64,000 nt of DNA from Arenicellales bacterium (GCA_029287915.1 JARFQE010000076.1:1-64000), one strand, 5' to 3'. Positions 11,210-22,062 are shown, counted from the stretch's first letter. The notes: generated by a model not told the origin, from the sequence alone. Numbers and translations: made by a program.

Positions 11210-11917
11210 ATGCCAGTCTGGTTATTTTTTCTGGCCATCCTTCTGCAATTTCCGGTCTACGTGATGGCCGGACAACCAACTGTTGAGGTAACGCAAGACA
11301 GTGGCCCAGAAAAGACACAGCTGTCAGCAAAAATGCAAACCCTGCTGCAGGCTATTGATACACCGGAAAAGGCCCTGCAAAAATCTCAGGAATACCAGCA
11401 AAACGGACAGTTCGGGCTAGCGAAAATTGTATTGCAGCATGGAATAGAACTAGCTAAAGAAAAAGACAGTTCATTCGATGAGCTGACGGATGAGCTTGAA
11501 TATGCGATGCCACTACTGCAGGCAAAAGAACTACTTGTTATTGGACAACCAGATCAGGCGGAGGAGATTCTGCTTGAACTTGCTGAAAAGTTCGCTACAG
11601 ACCCAAAACGAAGTGGCGAAATAAGCGCGTTGCAGGGGGCATTGTCGCAGTCGAGATTTCTGGCCTCGGCACGACGTGACAATGAACGGGAAGTCACACA
11701 TGAAGTCCGCAAACGCTTGAGTGAGTTTTATCGCCAACATGGTGTATTTCCAAGCTTTACAGAACTAAATAAGTTACTGCCGCCAGATGATCCAGTGCTG
11801 CAGAATTATGAAATAGTCTACTTCAAGGCTGCTGACAATGCCTATCGCCTGGTGCTGAGAAACCTGCATAATGAGGAAAATCTGCTGAAAATAGAAGCGA
11901 CAGGACTAATAAAATAA
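11210..11917 (+). CDS. hypothetical exported protein with TPR-like helical region
   Basis: Signal-like N-terminus MPVWLFFLAILLQFPVYVMAG; start moved from ORF-track 11018 because that extension overlaps ppa. Confidence 0.6.
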   Translation: MPVWLFFLAILLQFPVYVMAGQPTVEVTQDSGPEKTQLSAKMQTLLQAIDTPEKALQKSQEYQQNGQFGLAKIVLQHGIELAKEKDSSFDELTDELEYAMPLLQAKELLVIGQPDQAEEILLELAEKFATDPKRSGEISALQGALSQSRFLASARRDNEREVTHEVRKRLSEFYRQHGVFPSFTELNKLLPPDDPVLQNYEIVYFKAADNAYRLVLRNLHNEENLLKIEATGLIK

Positions 11918-12015
11918 TTTGCAACAGATGGCTCGAACTGCGGTGTTTGGTATCGGCAGCGAAATGTCCGCTAGTGGTAATACGATGCTGGAGAGAATCA
12001 GGGCAATACCTGAGT

Positions 12016-12065
12016 TGAAGTACTATACTGATTAAGTACTCTGCTGATGAAGTACTCTACTGATA
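12016..12065. repeat. imperfect tandem repeat, about 16-17 bp x3 (GAAGTACTCTACTGAT-like)
   Basis: gaagtactatactgat / taagtactctgctgat / gaagtactctactgat. Confidence 0.75.
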
Positions 12066-12221
12066 AGAGTTCCCCGACGTACATTTTACTGATATAACTT
12101 TTTGAGACCGGGTTTATAAATGGAGGTGAGAAACAATCTCCCTATAATGTCTATATATTATTATTTTGGATGCTAACTGTGTCGACTATTTGGAAATGGC
12201 CTTTATAGTCCCCTGCATATA

Positions 12222-12269
12222 GTAATACTAGTAATACACATCATGGTAATACTAGTAATACACATCATG
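12222..12269. repeat. perfect 24-bp tandem duplication GTAATACTAGTAATACACATCATG x2
   Basis: Two identical adjacent copies read directly. Confidence 0.95.
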
Positions 12270-12320
12270 CACTCGCTTTATAACTAGTCATGCCGTGATG
12301 TTTTGATCCCTGCTGAGGGT

Positions 12321-12348
12321 AAAAAAAACCCGGCATAGCGCCGGGTTT
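12321..12348 (-). terminator. rho-independent terminator for rpoH
   Basis: Minus strand AAACCCGGCGCTATGCCGGGTTTTTTTT. Confidence 0.85.
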
Positions 12349-12373
12349 ACTCATTGACTTGGCAATTCTTGAA

Positions 12374-13231
12374 CTATGCAACCAGTTCGCCCTTCATCTG
12401 GTTGAATGCCTTCTTTTCAATCTGACGTATACGTTCCGCCGAAACACCATGCTTTTCAGCCAATTCGGTCAGCGTAGCTTTTTTGTCGTCCGGATTTAGC
12501 CAGCGTTGTTTCACTATGTCCTGGCTGCGTTCATCGAGTCCGGCAAGAGCCATGCTCAGGTTCTCATTATTTGTACTGGTTGCTGTATCCTTCTCATACA
12601 GGTTTTCAGGGTTATAACGATTGTCAGCAAGATAGCCTGCCGGGGCGACATAGTTAGCCTCATCATCGCTATCCGCATCCATATCAAATGATACATCGAC
12701 ACCACTCATGCGTGATTCCATTTCCAGCACTGTTTTTTCAGGCACATCAAGATTGTCTGACAGGGCCTTTACGTCATTCTGGTTCATCCAGCCCAGACGA
12801 TTTCTGCTTTTGCGCAGGTTGAAGAATAGTTTGCGCTGTGCTTTCGTCGTGGCAACTTTAACGATGCGCCAGTTTTTCAGGATGTAGTCATAGATTTCAG
12901 AGCGAATCCAGTGCATGGCAAAGGACACCAGGCGTACACCACGATCAGGTTCAAAATTTTTGACGGCTTTCATCAGACCGATGTTACCTTCCTGAATCAA
13001 ATCTGCCAGTGGAAGCCCGTACCCGGTAAAGCCCCTGGCTGTGCGGACGACAAAACGCATGTGTGAGTAGATCAGCTGTCTTGCAGCATCCAGATCTTCT
13101 TCGTTGCGATATCGTCTGGCCAGTGATTTCTCTTCCTCCGCCGTCAACATAGGTGCTGCGTTGACCGTCTGGAGAAAACTCGACAAACCTGCATCTGCAG
13201 ATACACCGGAAATAACTGGTAGTGTTTTCAT
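12374..13231 (-). CDS. rpoH: RNA polymerase heat-shock sigma factor sigma-32
   Basis: LIQEGNIGLMKAVKNFEPDRGVRLVSFAMHWIRSEIYDYILKNWRIVKVATTKAQRKLFFNLR; start at MMKTLPVISG because the longer ORF start overlaps the promoter. Confidence 0.97.
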   Translation of the reverse strand: MKTLPVISGVSADAGLSSFLQTVNAAPMLTAEEEKSLARRYRNEEDLDAARQLIYSHMRFVVRTARGFTGYGLPLADLIQEGNIGLMKAVKNFEPDRGVRLVSFAMHWIRSEIYDYILKNWRIVKVATTKAQRKLFFNLRKSRNRLGWMNQNDVKALSDNLDVPEKTVLEMESRMSGVDVSFDMDADSDDEANYVAPAGYLADNRYNPENLYEKDTATSTNNENLSMALAGLDERSQDIVKQRWLNPDDKKATLTELAEKHGVSAERIRQIEKKAFNQMKGELVA

Positions 13232-13266
13232 CATGTATAAAATCTCCCAAAACAAATAATAGTTAT

Positions 13267-13296
13267 ATTTTAGCACTCGATGAATTAGAGTGCCAA
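13267..13296 (-). promoter_or_regulatory. CIRCE (HrcA operator) overlapping a sigma70-like promoter of rpoH
   Basis: TTAGCACTC-N9-GAGTGCCAA at 13270-13296 (consensus TTAGCACTC-N9-GAGTGCTAA); minus strand TTGGCA-N18-TAAAAT spans it. Confidence 0.85.
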
Positions 13297-13435
13297 TTAC
13301 GGTAAAAGTTCCTTGCAGGTGAGTTATATAACTTATTGATTAAAAAGGAGTTTTAAATTATTTAACAAAGATTGATATTTTAGCTGTTGCGATTTACATA
13401 TTAAATATAGCAACTAATAGGTAAAATCAGGCCGT

Positions 13436-14365
13436 TTAAATCTGACCTTTCCCGGGCTCAAATTGTCTGAGGTAGACACCGACCGTGACCCTGGCAGAAA
13501 GCCAGCCAATTACTGCACCACTGCTGACGAGTAATATAGATGGTAGTAAATGTAAGGGTTCAAGGCTGAAAGCGATGCCATACATAGATGAAAGTGCTTT
13601 TGTTGGTGTACTGATAAAAGAGAACAGAAGGAAGATTACCAGCAGTGCAAAAAGCCCACCGAAAAGTCCCTGAAACATGCCTGAATAGAGGAAAGGGCGG
13701 CGGACAAAAGCATCCGTGCCACCAATCAGCTTTATAATACGAATTTCTTCCTGACGATTGGTGATGGCCAGTCGTATAGTATTACCAATGACAAGGAAAA
13801 CACCGAGACCAAGAATGAATGCAATGACCCAGATGGCTCTTGTCAGAAGTTCCAGCAGTGCTGTCAGGCGTTTTATCCATTCAAGATCAAATTGTGAAAG
13901 TTCTACCTGTTTGAGTTTGCCTAATTCATCAATAAGACTGGCAAGTTTTGTCGGTGAGCGAGCAAATTCATCACCCGGGTAAACCAGTAGCACAAAAGGC
14001 AAGGGGTTGCTGGTTAATGAGTCTAATGCATCCGCTAGCCCGGACCGTGATTTGAATTCTGCCATTGCCTGATCGGGTGTGATTAGATCTATATGCTTGA
14101 TTGCAACATATTCTTCAAGAGATAGTTTAAGCTGCTGCGCCTGTTTAATGTTGATTTCAGGAGCCAGGAAAAGAGATATGTTTGCTCCGTGTTCAAACTC
14201 GGCAGTAAATTTGTTGATATTTTCGAGTGCTGCAAACATACCGCCAGGAAGAGCCAGCGCAATTGCAATGACAGATATGCTTAGAGTACTTGAGAAGGGG
14301 TTGCGGCTCAGATCGCCAAGTGCCCCGACCATTGTTTGCAGGTGTCGTATGAACCAGGCAAGCAT
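13436..14365 (-). CDS. ftsX: cell division protein FtsX
   Basis: Four-TM permease; NRQEEIRIIKLIGGTDAFVRRPFLYSG; after ftsE. Confidence 0.95.
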   Translation of the reverse strand: MLAWFIRHLQTMVGALGDLSRNPFSSTLSISVIAIALALPGGMFAALENINKFTAEFEHGANISLFLAPEINIKQAQQLKLSLEEYVAIKHIDLITPDQAMAEFKSRSGLADALDSLTSNPLPFVLLVYPGDEFARSPTKLASLIDELGKLKQVELSQFDLEWIKRLTALLELLTRAIWVIAFILGLGVFLVIGNTIRLAITNRQEEIRIIKLIGGTDAFVRRPFLYSGMFQGLFGGLFALLVIFLLFSFISTPTKALSSMYGIAFSLEPLHLLPSILLVSSGAVIGWLSARVTVGVYLRQFEPGKGQI

Positions 14366-15039
14366 CAGGCAGCGCTATCAGCCTGTTTTAACATTCGGCC
14401 TTCCGATAAAGTCAGGCTGCGTTTGCCAAGACGTTCAATATGACGCAGATCATGGGTAGCAACAACTACTGTTACACCATGGTAATTAAAATCATGAAAC
14501 AGATCGAAGATCTCATCTGAAAGCTCAGCATCCAGGTTTCCAGTTGGTTCATCTGCAACCAGTAAGCTTGGCCTGTTAACAACTGCCCGGGCGATACCAA
14601 CGCGTTGTTGTTCACCACCAGACAGGGTGATGGGTTTGGCGCGGTCTCGATTGAGTAAACCCACTTTATCGAGGGCAGCATGTACTCGTCGGCGCAGGTC
14701 ACGAGGGTGAAAGCCGCTAACGACTAATGGTAATGCAACATTATCGAACACGCTAAGATTGTGCAGTAATTTATGATCCTGAAATACCATCCCGATCTGA
14801 CGCCTGAAATACGGTATTTTGCGTCGTTTCAGACGACCCAGGTTCTGCCCATTGACGATGACCTGACCACGCGTAGCATATTCGATCAGGGTCACCAGGT
14901 GTAACAAAGTGCTTTTGCCGGCACCAGAATGTCCGGTAAGAAAGACCATCTCTCCCTTTTCGATAACAAACGAGACATCACGCAGTGCCTCATGTCCTTC
15001 CGGGTAGCGTTTGGTAACGTTACTAAATTCAATTAGCAT
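14365..15039 (-). CDS. ftsE: cell division ATP-binding protein FtsE
   Basis: Walker A GHSGAGKST, LSGGEQQRVGIARA, LLVADEPTGNLD; start at MLIEFSNVTKRYP. Confidence 0.96.
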   Translation of the reverse strand: MLIEFSNVTKRYPEGHEALRDVSFVIEKGEMVFLTGHSGAGKSTLLHLVTLIEYATRGQVIVNGQNLGRLKRRKIPYFRRQIGMVFQDHKLLHNLSVFDNVALPLVVSGFHPRDLRRRVHAALDKVGLLNRDRAKPITLSGGEQQRVGIARAVVNRPSLLVADEPTGNLDAELSDEIFDLFHDFNYHGVTVVVATHDLRHIERLGKRSLTLSEGRMLKQADSAA

Positions 15040-15958
15040 GCTGGATATCGTTATCAAACAGGGCGCTGACAAAATCCCTGGCATTAAATATTCTTAAATC
15101 ATCTATTCCTTCACCAATTCCGATGAAGCGGATGGGAAGTTTCGTGCGGTCAGCTATCGCGATAATGACGCCGCCTTTTGCAGTACCGTCTAGCTTTGTC
15201 AGACAGAGTCCGGAGATGTTTACCCGCTTGTTAAATCCTTCAAGCTGATGAATGGCATTTTGTCCGATACCAGCATCTAGCACCAGTAATACTTCGTGAG
15301 GTGCGCCGGGCAACTTCCTAGCAGCGATGCGATGGATCTTTTCAAGTTCCTGCATCAGGTCCCCGGACGTATGCTGGCGCCCGGCAGTATCGATAATGAC
15401 GACATCACTCTCACGAGAGGCAGCAGATTCAATGGCATCATGTACTACTGCAGCGGCATCCGCACCAGGTTGCTGGGCGATGACATGAACCTGATTGCGT
15501 TCGCCCCATATTTTTAGTTGTTCACTGGCTGCAGCGCGAAAGGTATCACCGGCAGCCAACAGAACTGATTTCCCCTGCTGCACAAGTCGGGAGGTTATTT
15601 TACCAATAGATGTTGTCTTACCAGCGCCATTTACGCCGACAACCATGATTACAAATGGCTTCGATGTTGATGGTATGTCCAGCGGTACTTCACATGGTTG
15701 CAAGATGCCAAGCAGGACTTCTTCGAGAGCCGGGTAGAGTGCTTCTGTTTCGGTGATGCGGTCACGGCGAATTATATCGCCGAGCGCATCCATTATTTTC
15801 ATGCTGGTTTCTACACCCACATCGGCTAATATTAACAGTTCTTCCAGTTCATCGAGTATTTGCTGGTCAATCTTCTTGCCTGTGCCAAACAGACTGGAGA
15901 GACCTCCTGCAAATGACTGTCGAGTGCGTGACAGACTGGCACGCAGTCGTGAGAACAA
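15029..15958 (-). CDS. ftsY: signal recognition particle receptor FtsY
   Basis: VGVNGAGKTTSIGK, DTFRAAASEQL, DTAGRQ, TKLDGTAKGG; TTG start at this coordinate, true start uncertain. Confidence 0.95.
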   Translation of the reverse strand: MFSRLRASLSRTRQSFAGGLSSLFGTGKKIDQQILDELEELLILADVGVETSMKIMDALGDIIRRDRITETEALYPALEEVLLGILQPCEVPLDIPSTSKPFVIMVVGVNGAGKTTSIGKITSRLVQQGKSVLLAAGDTFRAAASEQLKIWGERNQVHVIAQQPGADAAAVVHDAIESAASRESDVVIIDTAGRQHTSGDLMQELEKIHRIAARKLPGAPHEVLLVLDAGIGQNAIHQLEGFNKRVNISGLCLTKLDGTAKGGVIIAIADRTKLPIRFIGIGEGIDDLRIFNARDFVSALFDNDIQHAN

Positions 15959-16077
15959 TTTGGGCTTTTTATTGTCTATGATACGATCCTCCGAAAACCG
16001 TATCGTAACATTGTCGGTATTACTGGATGAAGGTCAAAAGGGTAGATTTCTCACGAAAATAGTTTAAGGGTTTCGTA

Positions 16078-17487
16078 ATGACAGGACAATTATCTCTGAA
16101 AAGAGTATCGCAATATATTATCGCTGCAATGATAGCACTTTCATCTAGCGGCATTTCCGCAGTGGAAAAGTCGAATGTCACTGAGGCGATGCTGGATAAC
16201 GGGATGAAAATTCTGGTCAAGCCAGATAACCGAGCACCAGTAGTCGTGGCACAGGTCTGGTATCGAATCGGCAGTAGCTATGAACCTGATGGAATAACTG
16301 GTGTTTCCCATGTGCTGGAGCACATGATGTTCAAGGGCACGAAAAAATACCCGAATGGTGAGTTTAATCGCATCATTGCGGAAAATGGTGGCAAGGACAA
16401 CGCCTTTACCGGCAGGGATTACACGGCCTATTTCCAGACGCTGGAAAAAAGCCGGCTGGCAGTCAGTATGGAATTAGAGTCAGATCGAATGAGAGGTCTG
16501 CTGCTAGATAAAGACGAATTCAACAAAGAGCTGCAAGTGGTAATCGAAGAGCGCCGTATGCGCACTGAAGATAAACCCGAAAATAAGGTCTATGAAAAAT
16601 TCAATGAAGTCGCTTTTCCTGGCCACCCGTATGGCAGGCCGGTGATTGGCTGGATGCGTGACCTGAAAGAGCTTGAAGTTAATGATCTGCATAAGTGGTA
16701 CCAGCGCTACTATTCACCATCAAATGCAATCCTGGTTGTCGTTGGTGATGTTGAACCTTCTGAAGTCATTGCCATGGCGAAAAAATATTACGGAGCAATA
16801 AAGAACTCAGAAGTAGAGTTGCCGGAGCAGCATAAAGTTGCAAAGCAAACCGCGACCAAAAGAATTAGTGTCAGTGCCCCTGCCAATGTTCCGTATGTCA
16901 TAATTGGTTTTCATGTTCCTGCGGTGGTTGATAAGCCGGAGCATGACTGGGAGCCGTATGCGCTGGAGGTGATGTCAGCTATTCTGGATGGTGGCAATGC
17001 TGCGCGGTTTCCTGATCAGCTGATTCGTGGGCAGCAGGTAGCGACAGCCGTTGGCACTTCCTATGATCCTTTTGCCAGGCTTGCCGGATATTTTCTAATT
17101 GATGGCAATCCTGCTCGGGACGCCAGTGTAGAACAGCTCGAGAAAGCAGTCCTTGAGCAATTGAATATGCTTAAAGTTACTGCTGTTAGCGAGACGGAGT
17201 TACAGCGAGTCAAAGCGCAGGTGATTGCATCGAAAATCTACCAACGCGACTCTGTTTTTTACCAGGCGATGAAATTGGGCTTGCTGGAAACGACGCTAAA
17301 CGACTGGCGGCTGACTGAGGATCATACCGAAAGACTGCAGGCTGTAAGTGCTGAACAAATAATGTTTGTTGCCAGAAAGTATTTTCAGACTGAAAATATG
17401 ACAGTAGCAGTACTTGACCCGCAACCTATAGTTTCTAATGAAACAGCAAACAAGGAATCCAGCAAGGAGAAAAATAATGCGAAATAG
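16078..17487 (+). CDS. M16 family zinc peptidase (catalytic HxxEH subunit)
   Basis: HVLEHMMFKGT zinc motif, signal peptide. Confidence 0.93.
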   Translation: MTGQLSLKRVSQYIIAAMIALSSSGISAVEKSNVTEAMLDNGMKILVKPDNRAPVVVAQVWYRIGSSYEPDGITGVSHVLEHMMFKGTKKYPNGEFNRIIAENGGKDNAFTGRDYTAYFQTLEKSRLAVSMELESDRMRGLLLDKDEFNKELQVVIEERRMRTEDKPENKVYEKFNEVAFPGHPYGRPVIGWMRDLKELEVNDLHKWYQRYYSPSNAILVVVGDVEPSEVIAMAKKYYGAIKNSEVELPEQHKVAKQTATKRISVSAPANVPYVIIGFHVPAVVDKPEHDWEPYALEVMSAILDGGNAARFPDQLIRGQQVATAVGTSYDPFARLAGYFLIDGNPARDASVEQLEKAVLEQLNMLKVTAVSETELQRVKAQVIASKIYQRDSVFYQAMKLGLLETTLNDWRLTEDHTERLQAVSAEQIMFVARKYFQTENMTVAVLDPQPIVSNETANKESSKEKNNAK

Positions 17488-18784
17488 AATTATTTACTTG
17501 TTTGCTCTTTTATACATTTTTTCAGGGCCAGCGGCAGCTGTCCCCAAAATTGAGCACTGGGAAACTGACAATGGTGCACGCGTCTATTTTATTGAGACCC
17601 ATGCACTGCCTGTAGTGGATGTGAATCTGGTATTTAATGCTGCCAGTGTTCGTGAGCCGGCTGAAAAGCAGGGACTGGCGATGTTGACCAGTAACATGCT
17701 GCTTGAGGGTAGTTCCGGGCTGGATAGTCAGGCTATTGCTGAGGGATTTGAAGACAGGGGCGCCGAGGTTGGAACCAGCAGTCTCAGGGATATGGCGATA
17801 GTCAGCCTGCGCTGCTTATCTGATAAAAAGTATCTTGAGCCGGTTGTAGAACATTTAGTAAAAGTTATAACAGATCCGGTTTTTCCAGAAAAGAATCTGG
17901 CAAGAGAAAAGGCCCGTTCCCTGACATCACTGGATCATAGCCTGCAACAGCCGAATACGGTCGGTAGTCGCCAACTCTATGAGAAACTATTTAACGGTCA
18001 TCCCTATGCAAATCATCCGCAAGGGACTCATGACAGTATAAATTCAATTACTCGGGCTGATCTGATTGATTTTTACAGACAATACTATGTTGCCAGTAAT
18101 ATGGTCATTGCTATAGTCGGAGATCTCAAGCTGGCTCAGGCCAGATCACTGGCCAAGAAAATCAGCATGAAATTCGCAACAGGTAAACCAGCTGCTGCGA
18201 TACCTGAAGTATCCCCTGTCAAAGGGGGAGAATATCGTATTGATTTCCCCTCTACCCAGTCACATGTGATGACTGGCTATCTTGGCATTAAACGCAATGA
18301 TCCACGCTACCTGGCTCTTAAAGTTGGAAACTATAGTCTTGGTGGAGGCGGATTCCAGTCACGAATGATGGACGAAATTCGTGAAAAGCGTGGCTTGAGT
18401 TATGGCGCCTACAGCTATTTTCTGTCGATGCAGCAAACAGGTCCATTTTTTGCTTCTTTAGCGACAGCAAATGATCAGGCTGAGGAGGCTTTCTCAGTCA
18501 GTAAGGAGGTTATTAAAGACTATCTGAAAACTGGTCCCACAGAGAAAGAGCTGGAGCTGGCAAAAAAGAATATCACTGGTGGTTTCCCGTTAACTATTGA
18601 TTCTAACAAAAAGCTGGTTCAGACATTGGCAGCGATCGGATTTTATCGCTTGCCTGATGATTATCTGGATACATATATTGAACGGGTCAATGCACTGGAC
18701 AGAATAGAGGTGACAGAGGCAATGCAATCGGTACTGGGCTCGAAAAATCATGTGACTGTAATTGTTGGTGCCGGGCAAAACTGA
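17477..18784 (+). CDS. M16 family peptidase-like protein (second, non-HxxEH subunit)
   Basis: M16 C-terminal region GGGGFQSRMMDEIREKRGLSYGAYSYF; signal peptide; no HxxEH. Confidence 0.9.
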   Translation: MRNRIIYLFALLYIFSGPAAAVPKIEHWETDNGARVYFIETHALPVVDVNLVFNAASVREPAEKQGLAMLTSNMLLEGSSGLDSQAIAEGFEDRGAEVGTSSLRDMAIVSLRCLSDKKYLEPVVEHLVKVITDPVFPEKNLAREKARSLTSLDHSLQQPNTVGSRQLYEKLFNGHPYANHPQGTHDSINSITRADLIDFYRQYYVASNMVIAIVGDLKLAQARSLAKKISMKFATGKPAAAIPEVSPVKGGEYRIDFPSTQSHVMTGYLGIKRNDPRYLALKVGNYSLGGGGFQSRMMDEIREKRGLSYGAYSYFLSMQQTGPFFASLATANDQAEEAFSVSKEVIKDYLKTGPTEKELELAKKNITGGFPLTIDSNKKLVQTLAAIGFYRLPDDYLDTYIERVNALDRIEVTEAMQSVLGSKNHVTVIVGAGQN

Positions 18785-18820
18785 CATCATGGATAGATCT
18801 CAGCTCGTTAAAGCGGGTCA

Positions 18821-19381
18821 ATGAAAACCAGCAAGGTGAGAATTATTGGCGGTGACTGGCGAGGTAGAAAGCTTGAATTTCCTGCCACTCTGCAACAGTT
18901 ACGTCCAACACCCGGGCGCATCCGGGAGACTCTGTTTAACTGGTTGACATATGATATTGTTGGGGCACGTTGTCTCGATCTCTATGCGGGTAGCGGCGCT
19001 CTCGGAGTTGAAGCACTTTCAAGAGGTGCTGCTGAAGTCACGTTTGTTGAGTCTGATCAGAAAAGTGCCAGGCTTCTACAAAAAAATCTGCTGCGGCTGG
19101 GCAATGCTTCCAAAGTCTATATAATGGATGCACGACGCTTTGTCAGGCAGATCAGCGGTGAATGGGATATAGTCTTTCTTGACCCACCCTACAGGCATGG
19201 TATGTTGAAGCAGATACTGCAATTACTGCATGAGTATGATTGCCTGGCAAAAAAGGCACTGGTATATATAGAGGCTGAACGTGAGCTGGGTGAGATAAAA
19301 TTACCGCCTGACTGGAAATACATTAAGAAAAAAAAGGAAGGGCAGATTGAATACTTTCTAGCCTCCAATTATTATGAATAG
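18821..19381 (+). CDS. rsmD: 16S rRNA (guanine966-N2)-methyltransferase
   Basis: [31 protein letters not shown]. Confidence 0.95.
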   Translation: MKTSKVRIIGGDWRGRKLEFPATLQQLRPTPGRIRETLFNWLTYDIVGARCLDLYAGSGALGVEALSRGAAEVTFVESDQKSARLLQKNLLRLGNASKVYIMDARRFVRQISGEWDIVFLDPPYRHGMLKQILQLLHEYDCLAKKALVYIEAERELGEIKLPPDWKYIKKKKEGQIEYFLASNYYE

Positions 19382-19392
19382 CGATCTATTTT

Positions 19393-19875
19393 ATGGCAAT
19401 TGCAATCTACCCTGGCACCTTTGATCCAGCAACACTAGGGCATCTCGACTTGATTAGCCGTGCTGCAAAGTTATTTGACGAAGTTATAGTTGGTGTCGCA
19501 GAAAACAGGGATAAAACACCGCTTTTTACACTTGAAGAAAGAGTCGAAATGCTGAAACAGGCCGCGAATGGTTTAGATAATGTAAGTGTTATTGGTTTTA
19601 ATAATCTACTGATTGACTGTGCGCGTGAATATAATGTAGATACCATATTGCGCGGCTTGCGAGCCGTGTCTGATTTTGAATATGAATTTCAGCTGGCTGC
19701 GATGAACAGGCACCTCGATCCCGGTATTGAAACCACATTTTTAACACCCTCCGAGAGTTATGCATTTCTTTCGTCAACCTTGATCAAGGAAGTGGCATCA
19801 CTGGGTGGGGATGTCTCTGAGTTTGTTCCACCACAGGTTATTAAAGCACTGAAAAGGGCATACACTAACACCTGA
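19393..19875 (+). CDS. coaD: phosphopantetheine adenylyltransferase
   Basis: [45 protein letters not shown]. Confidence 0.97.
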   Translation: MAIAIYPGTFDPATLGHLDLISRAAKLFDEVIVGVAENRDKTPLFTLEERVEMLKQAANGLDNVSVIGFNNLLIDCAREYNVDTILRGLRAVSDFEYEFQLAAMNRHLDPGIETTFLTPSESYAFLSSTLIKEVASLGGDVSEFVPPQVIKALKRAYTNT

Positions 19876-20011
19876 TAACCTTTCTGTTCTTGCTATATAT
19901 TATTTTTTTCTGTTTGCTTTCAGGCTAAACTGATAAAATTAAAATATATACTTCTTCTGTGATTTCCGTGATTAGCACTGATTTTGCAAAGTTTTTATCT
20001 TTTGTGAGTAA

Positions 20012-20266
<255 letters not shown>

Positions 20267-20318
20267 GTTATCCTGACGATGTATTTATGCAGTGTTAACA
20301 GTCTGTCGCGTCATTAAG

Positions 20319-22052
20319 ATGAAATTCCGTCCAGCAGTTATTTTGCTTGGCGGTTTTTTTTATCTTCTATCCCTGCCTCTTTATTCTGCCCAGCAAGATA
20401 AAGATCGCTCTGCCATTGCATCTGCTCATCCGCTTGCAACGGCTGCTGGTTTTGAGATTCTCGAGCAAGGGGGTAATGCGTTCGATGCTGCTGTTGCCAT
20501 CTCAGCTACCCTTGCCGTGGTTGAACCAATGGGCTCGGGTCTTGGTGGTGGAGGCTTCTGGTTATTGCACCGTGCCAGTGATGGTTTTCAGACCATGCTG
20601 GATGGGCGAGAAAAGGCACCTGCAGCAGCGACCCGGGATATGTATCTGGATAAACAGGGTAAGGTTATCGATCGCCTGTCTCTGGACGGCACATTAGCAG
20701 CTGCCATTCCTGGTCTGCCTGCGGCCCTGGTGCATCTGGCTTCGAACTATGGCAGTTTGCCATTACGCCAGTCTCTACTGCCCGCGATTCGCGCTGCTGA
20801 AAAAGGTTTCGCTGTTTACCCTCGATATCAGCAGCTGCTCGAGTTCAGGAAACCTTATTTAAATGATGCTGCTAAAGAAATATTTCTGAATAAATCGGGC
20901 GCGGTACCTGCTGTTGGCGCTGTAATTAGACAGGCTAACCTGGCCGCCACCTTGCGCAGGCTGGCGATTGGTCAGCGAGATGGATTTTATAAAGGGGAGA
21001 CAGCAAATAAATTACTTGATGCGGTGAACAGCTCAGGCGGCATCTGGACACAGGCCGACCTGGATAATTACCAGGTAGTGGAAAGAGTTCCAGTGACCGG
21101 TAATTATCGTGGTGCAAGGATTGTCACTGCAGCCCTGCCTTCGTCCGGTGGCATCGTGCTGGTTGAGATTTTAAATATATTGTCTGGCTTCGATCTTGAT
21201 GCGTTAACTCCACTGCAGAGAAAACAGAAGATTATCGAAGCAATGAGGCTGGCATACAGGGATCGTGCAGAATATCTCGGTGACGATGATTTTGTTCAGG
21301 TTGATCAGTCCAGACTGATATCAATGCCGTATGCTGACCAGTTGCGATCCACTATTACCGACAGGGCGATACCTTCAGAATTTTTGTCAGACAGGCCCGT
21401 GCCGGAAGGTCAGGACACTACGCATTTTTCAGTTATCGACCAGCAGGGCAACAGGGTATCGGCAACACTTAGTATTAATTATCCCTTCGGCTCAGGTGTC
21501 GTTGCTGCCGGGACAGGTGTTGTTTTAAATAATGAAATGGACGACTTTGCTGCGAGCCCCGGGGTGGAAAATGTTTATGGCCTGATTGGATCAGAGGCCA
21601 ATGCCATAGAAGCGGGAAAACGGCCTTTATCGAGTATGACACCTACTTTCGTAGAAGAAAATGGTACTGTGCTGGTTGTCGGTACGCCGGGTGGTAGTCG
21701 TATCATCAGCATGGTATTGCTAGCGGTTCTGGATTATCTACATGGCAGGGGTAGTATTAATGACTGGTTAGCACGTGGCCGCTTTCACCATCAGTACTAC
21801 CCTGATGTGGTTCAGTTTGAACCCGGTGCATTCAGTGAAGCCGAACAGGCACAGTTGTCGAATCTCGGTTATGAGCTAAAAGAGCTGCAGCGTATATATG
21901 GCAATATGCATGTGGTTTTACAGAATGGTGCTGATGGCAGTTTACAGGCTGCCAGCGACCCACGCTGGCTGGGAAAAGCAGAAGTAAAATCGCCCCAGAG
22001 AAAACAATCAAAAGATGTTGATGAGCTTAAAAAAATAGGCGCTAGTCAATAA
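20319..22052 (+). CDS. ggt: gamma-glutamyltransferase
   Basis: HPLATAAGFEILEQGGNAFDAAVA, catalytic DTTHFSVIDQQGNRVS, RPLSSMTPT, GTPGGSRI. Confidence 0.95.
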   Translation: MKFRPAVILLGGFFYLLSLPLYSAQQDKDRSAIASAHPLATAAGFEILEQGGNAFDAAVAISATLAVVEPMGSGLGGGGFWLLHRASDGFQTMLDGREKAPAAATRDMYLDKQGKVIDRLSLDGTLAAAIPGLPAALVHLASNYGSLPLRQSLLPAIRAAEKGFAVYPRYQQLLEFRKPYLNDAAKEIFLNKSGAVPAVGAVIRQANLAATLRRLAIGQRDGFYKGETANKLLDAVNSSGGIWTQADLDNYQVVERVPVTGNYRGARIVTAALPSSGGIVLVEILNILSGFDLDALTPLQRKQKIIEAMRLAYRDRAEYLGDDDFVQVDQSRLISMPYADQLRSTITDRAIPSEFLSDRPVPEGQDTTHFSVIDQQGNRVSATLSINYPFGSGVVAAGTGVVLNNEMDDFAASPGVENVYGLIGSEANAIEAGKRPLSSMTPTFVEENGTVLVVGTPGGSRIISMVLLAVLDYLHGRGSINDWLARGRFHHQYYPDVVQFEPGAFSEAEQAQLSNLGYELKELQRIYGNMHVVLQNGADGSLQAASDPRWLGKAEVKSPQRKQSKDVDELKKIGASQ

Positions 22053-22062
22053 AATAGCGCCC
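22028..22062 (-). terminator. terminator between convergent ggt and dynamin-like gene (best on minus strand)
   Basis: Minus strand GGCGCTATTTTATTGACTAGCGCC followed by TATTTTTTT. Confidence 0.65.
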
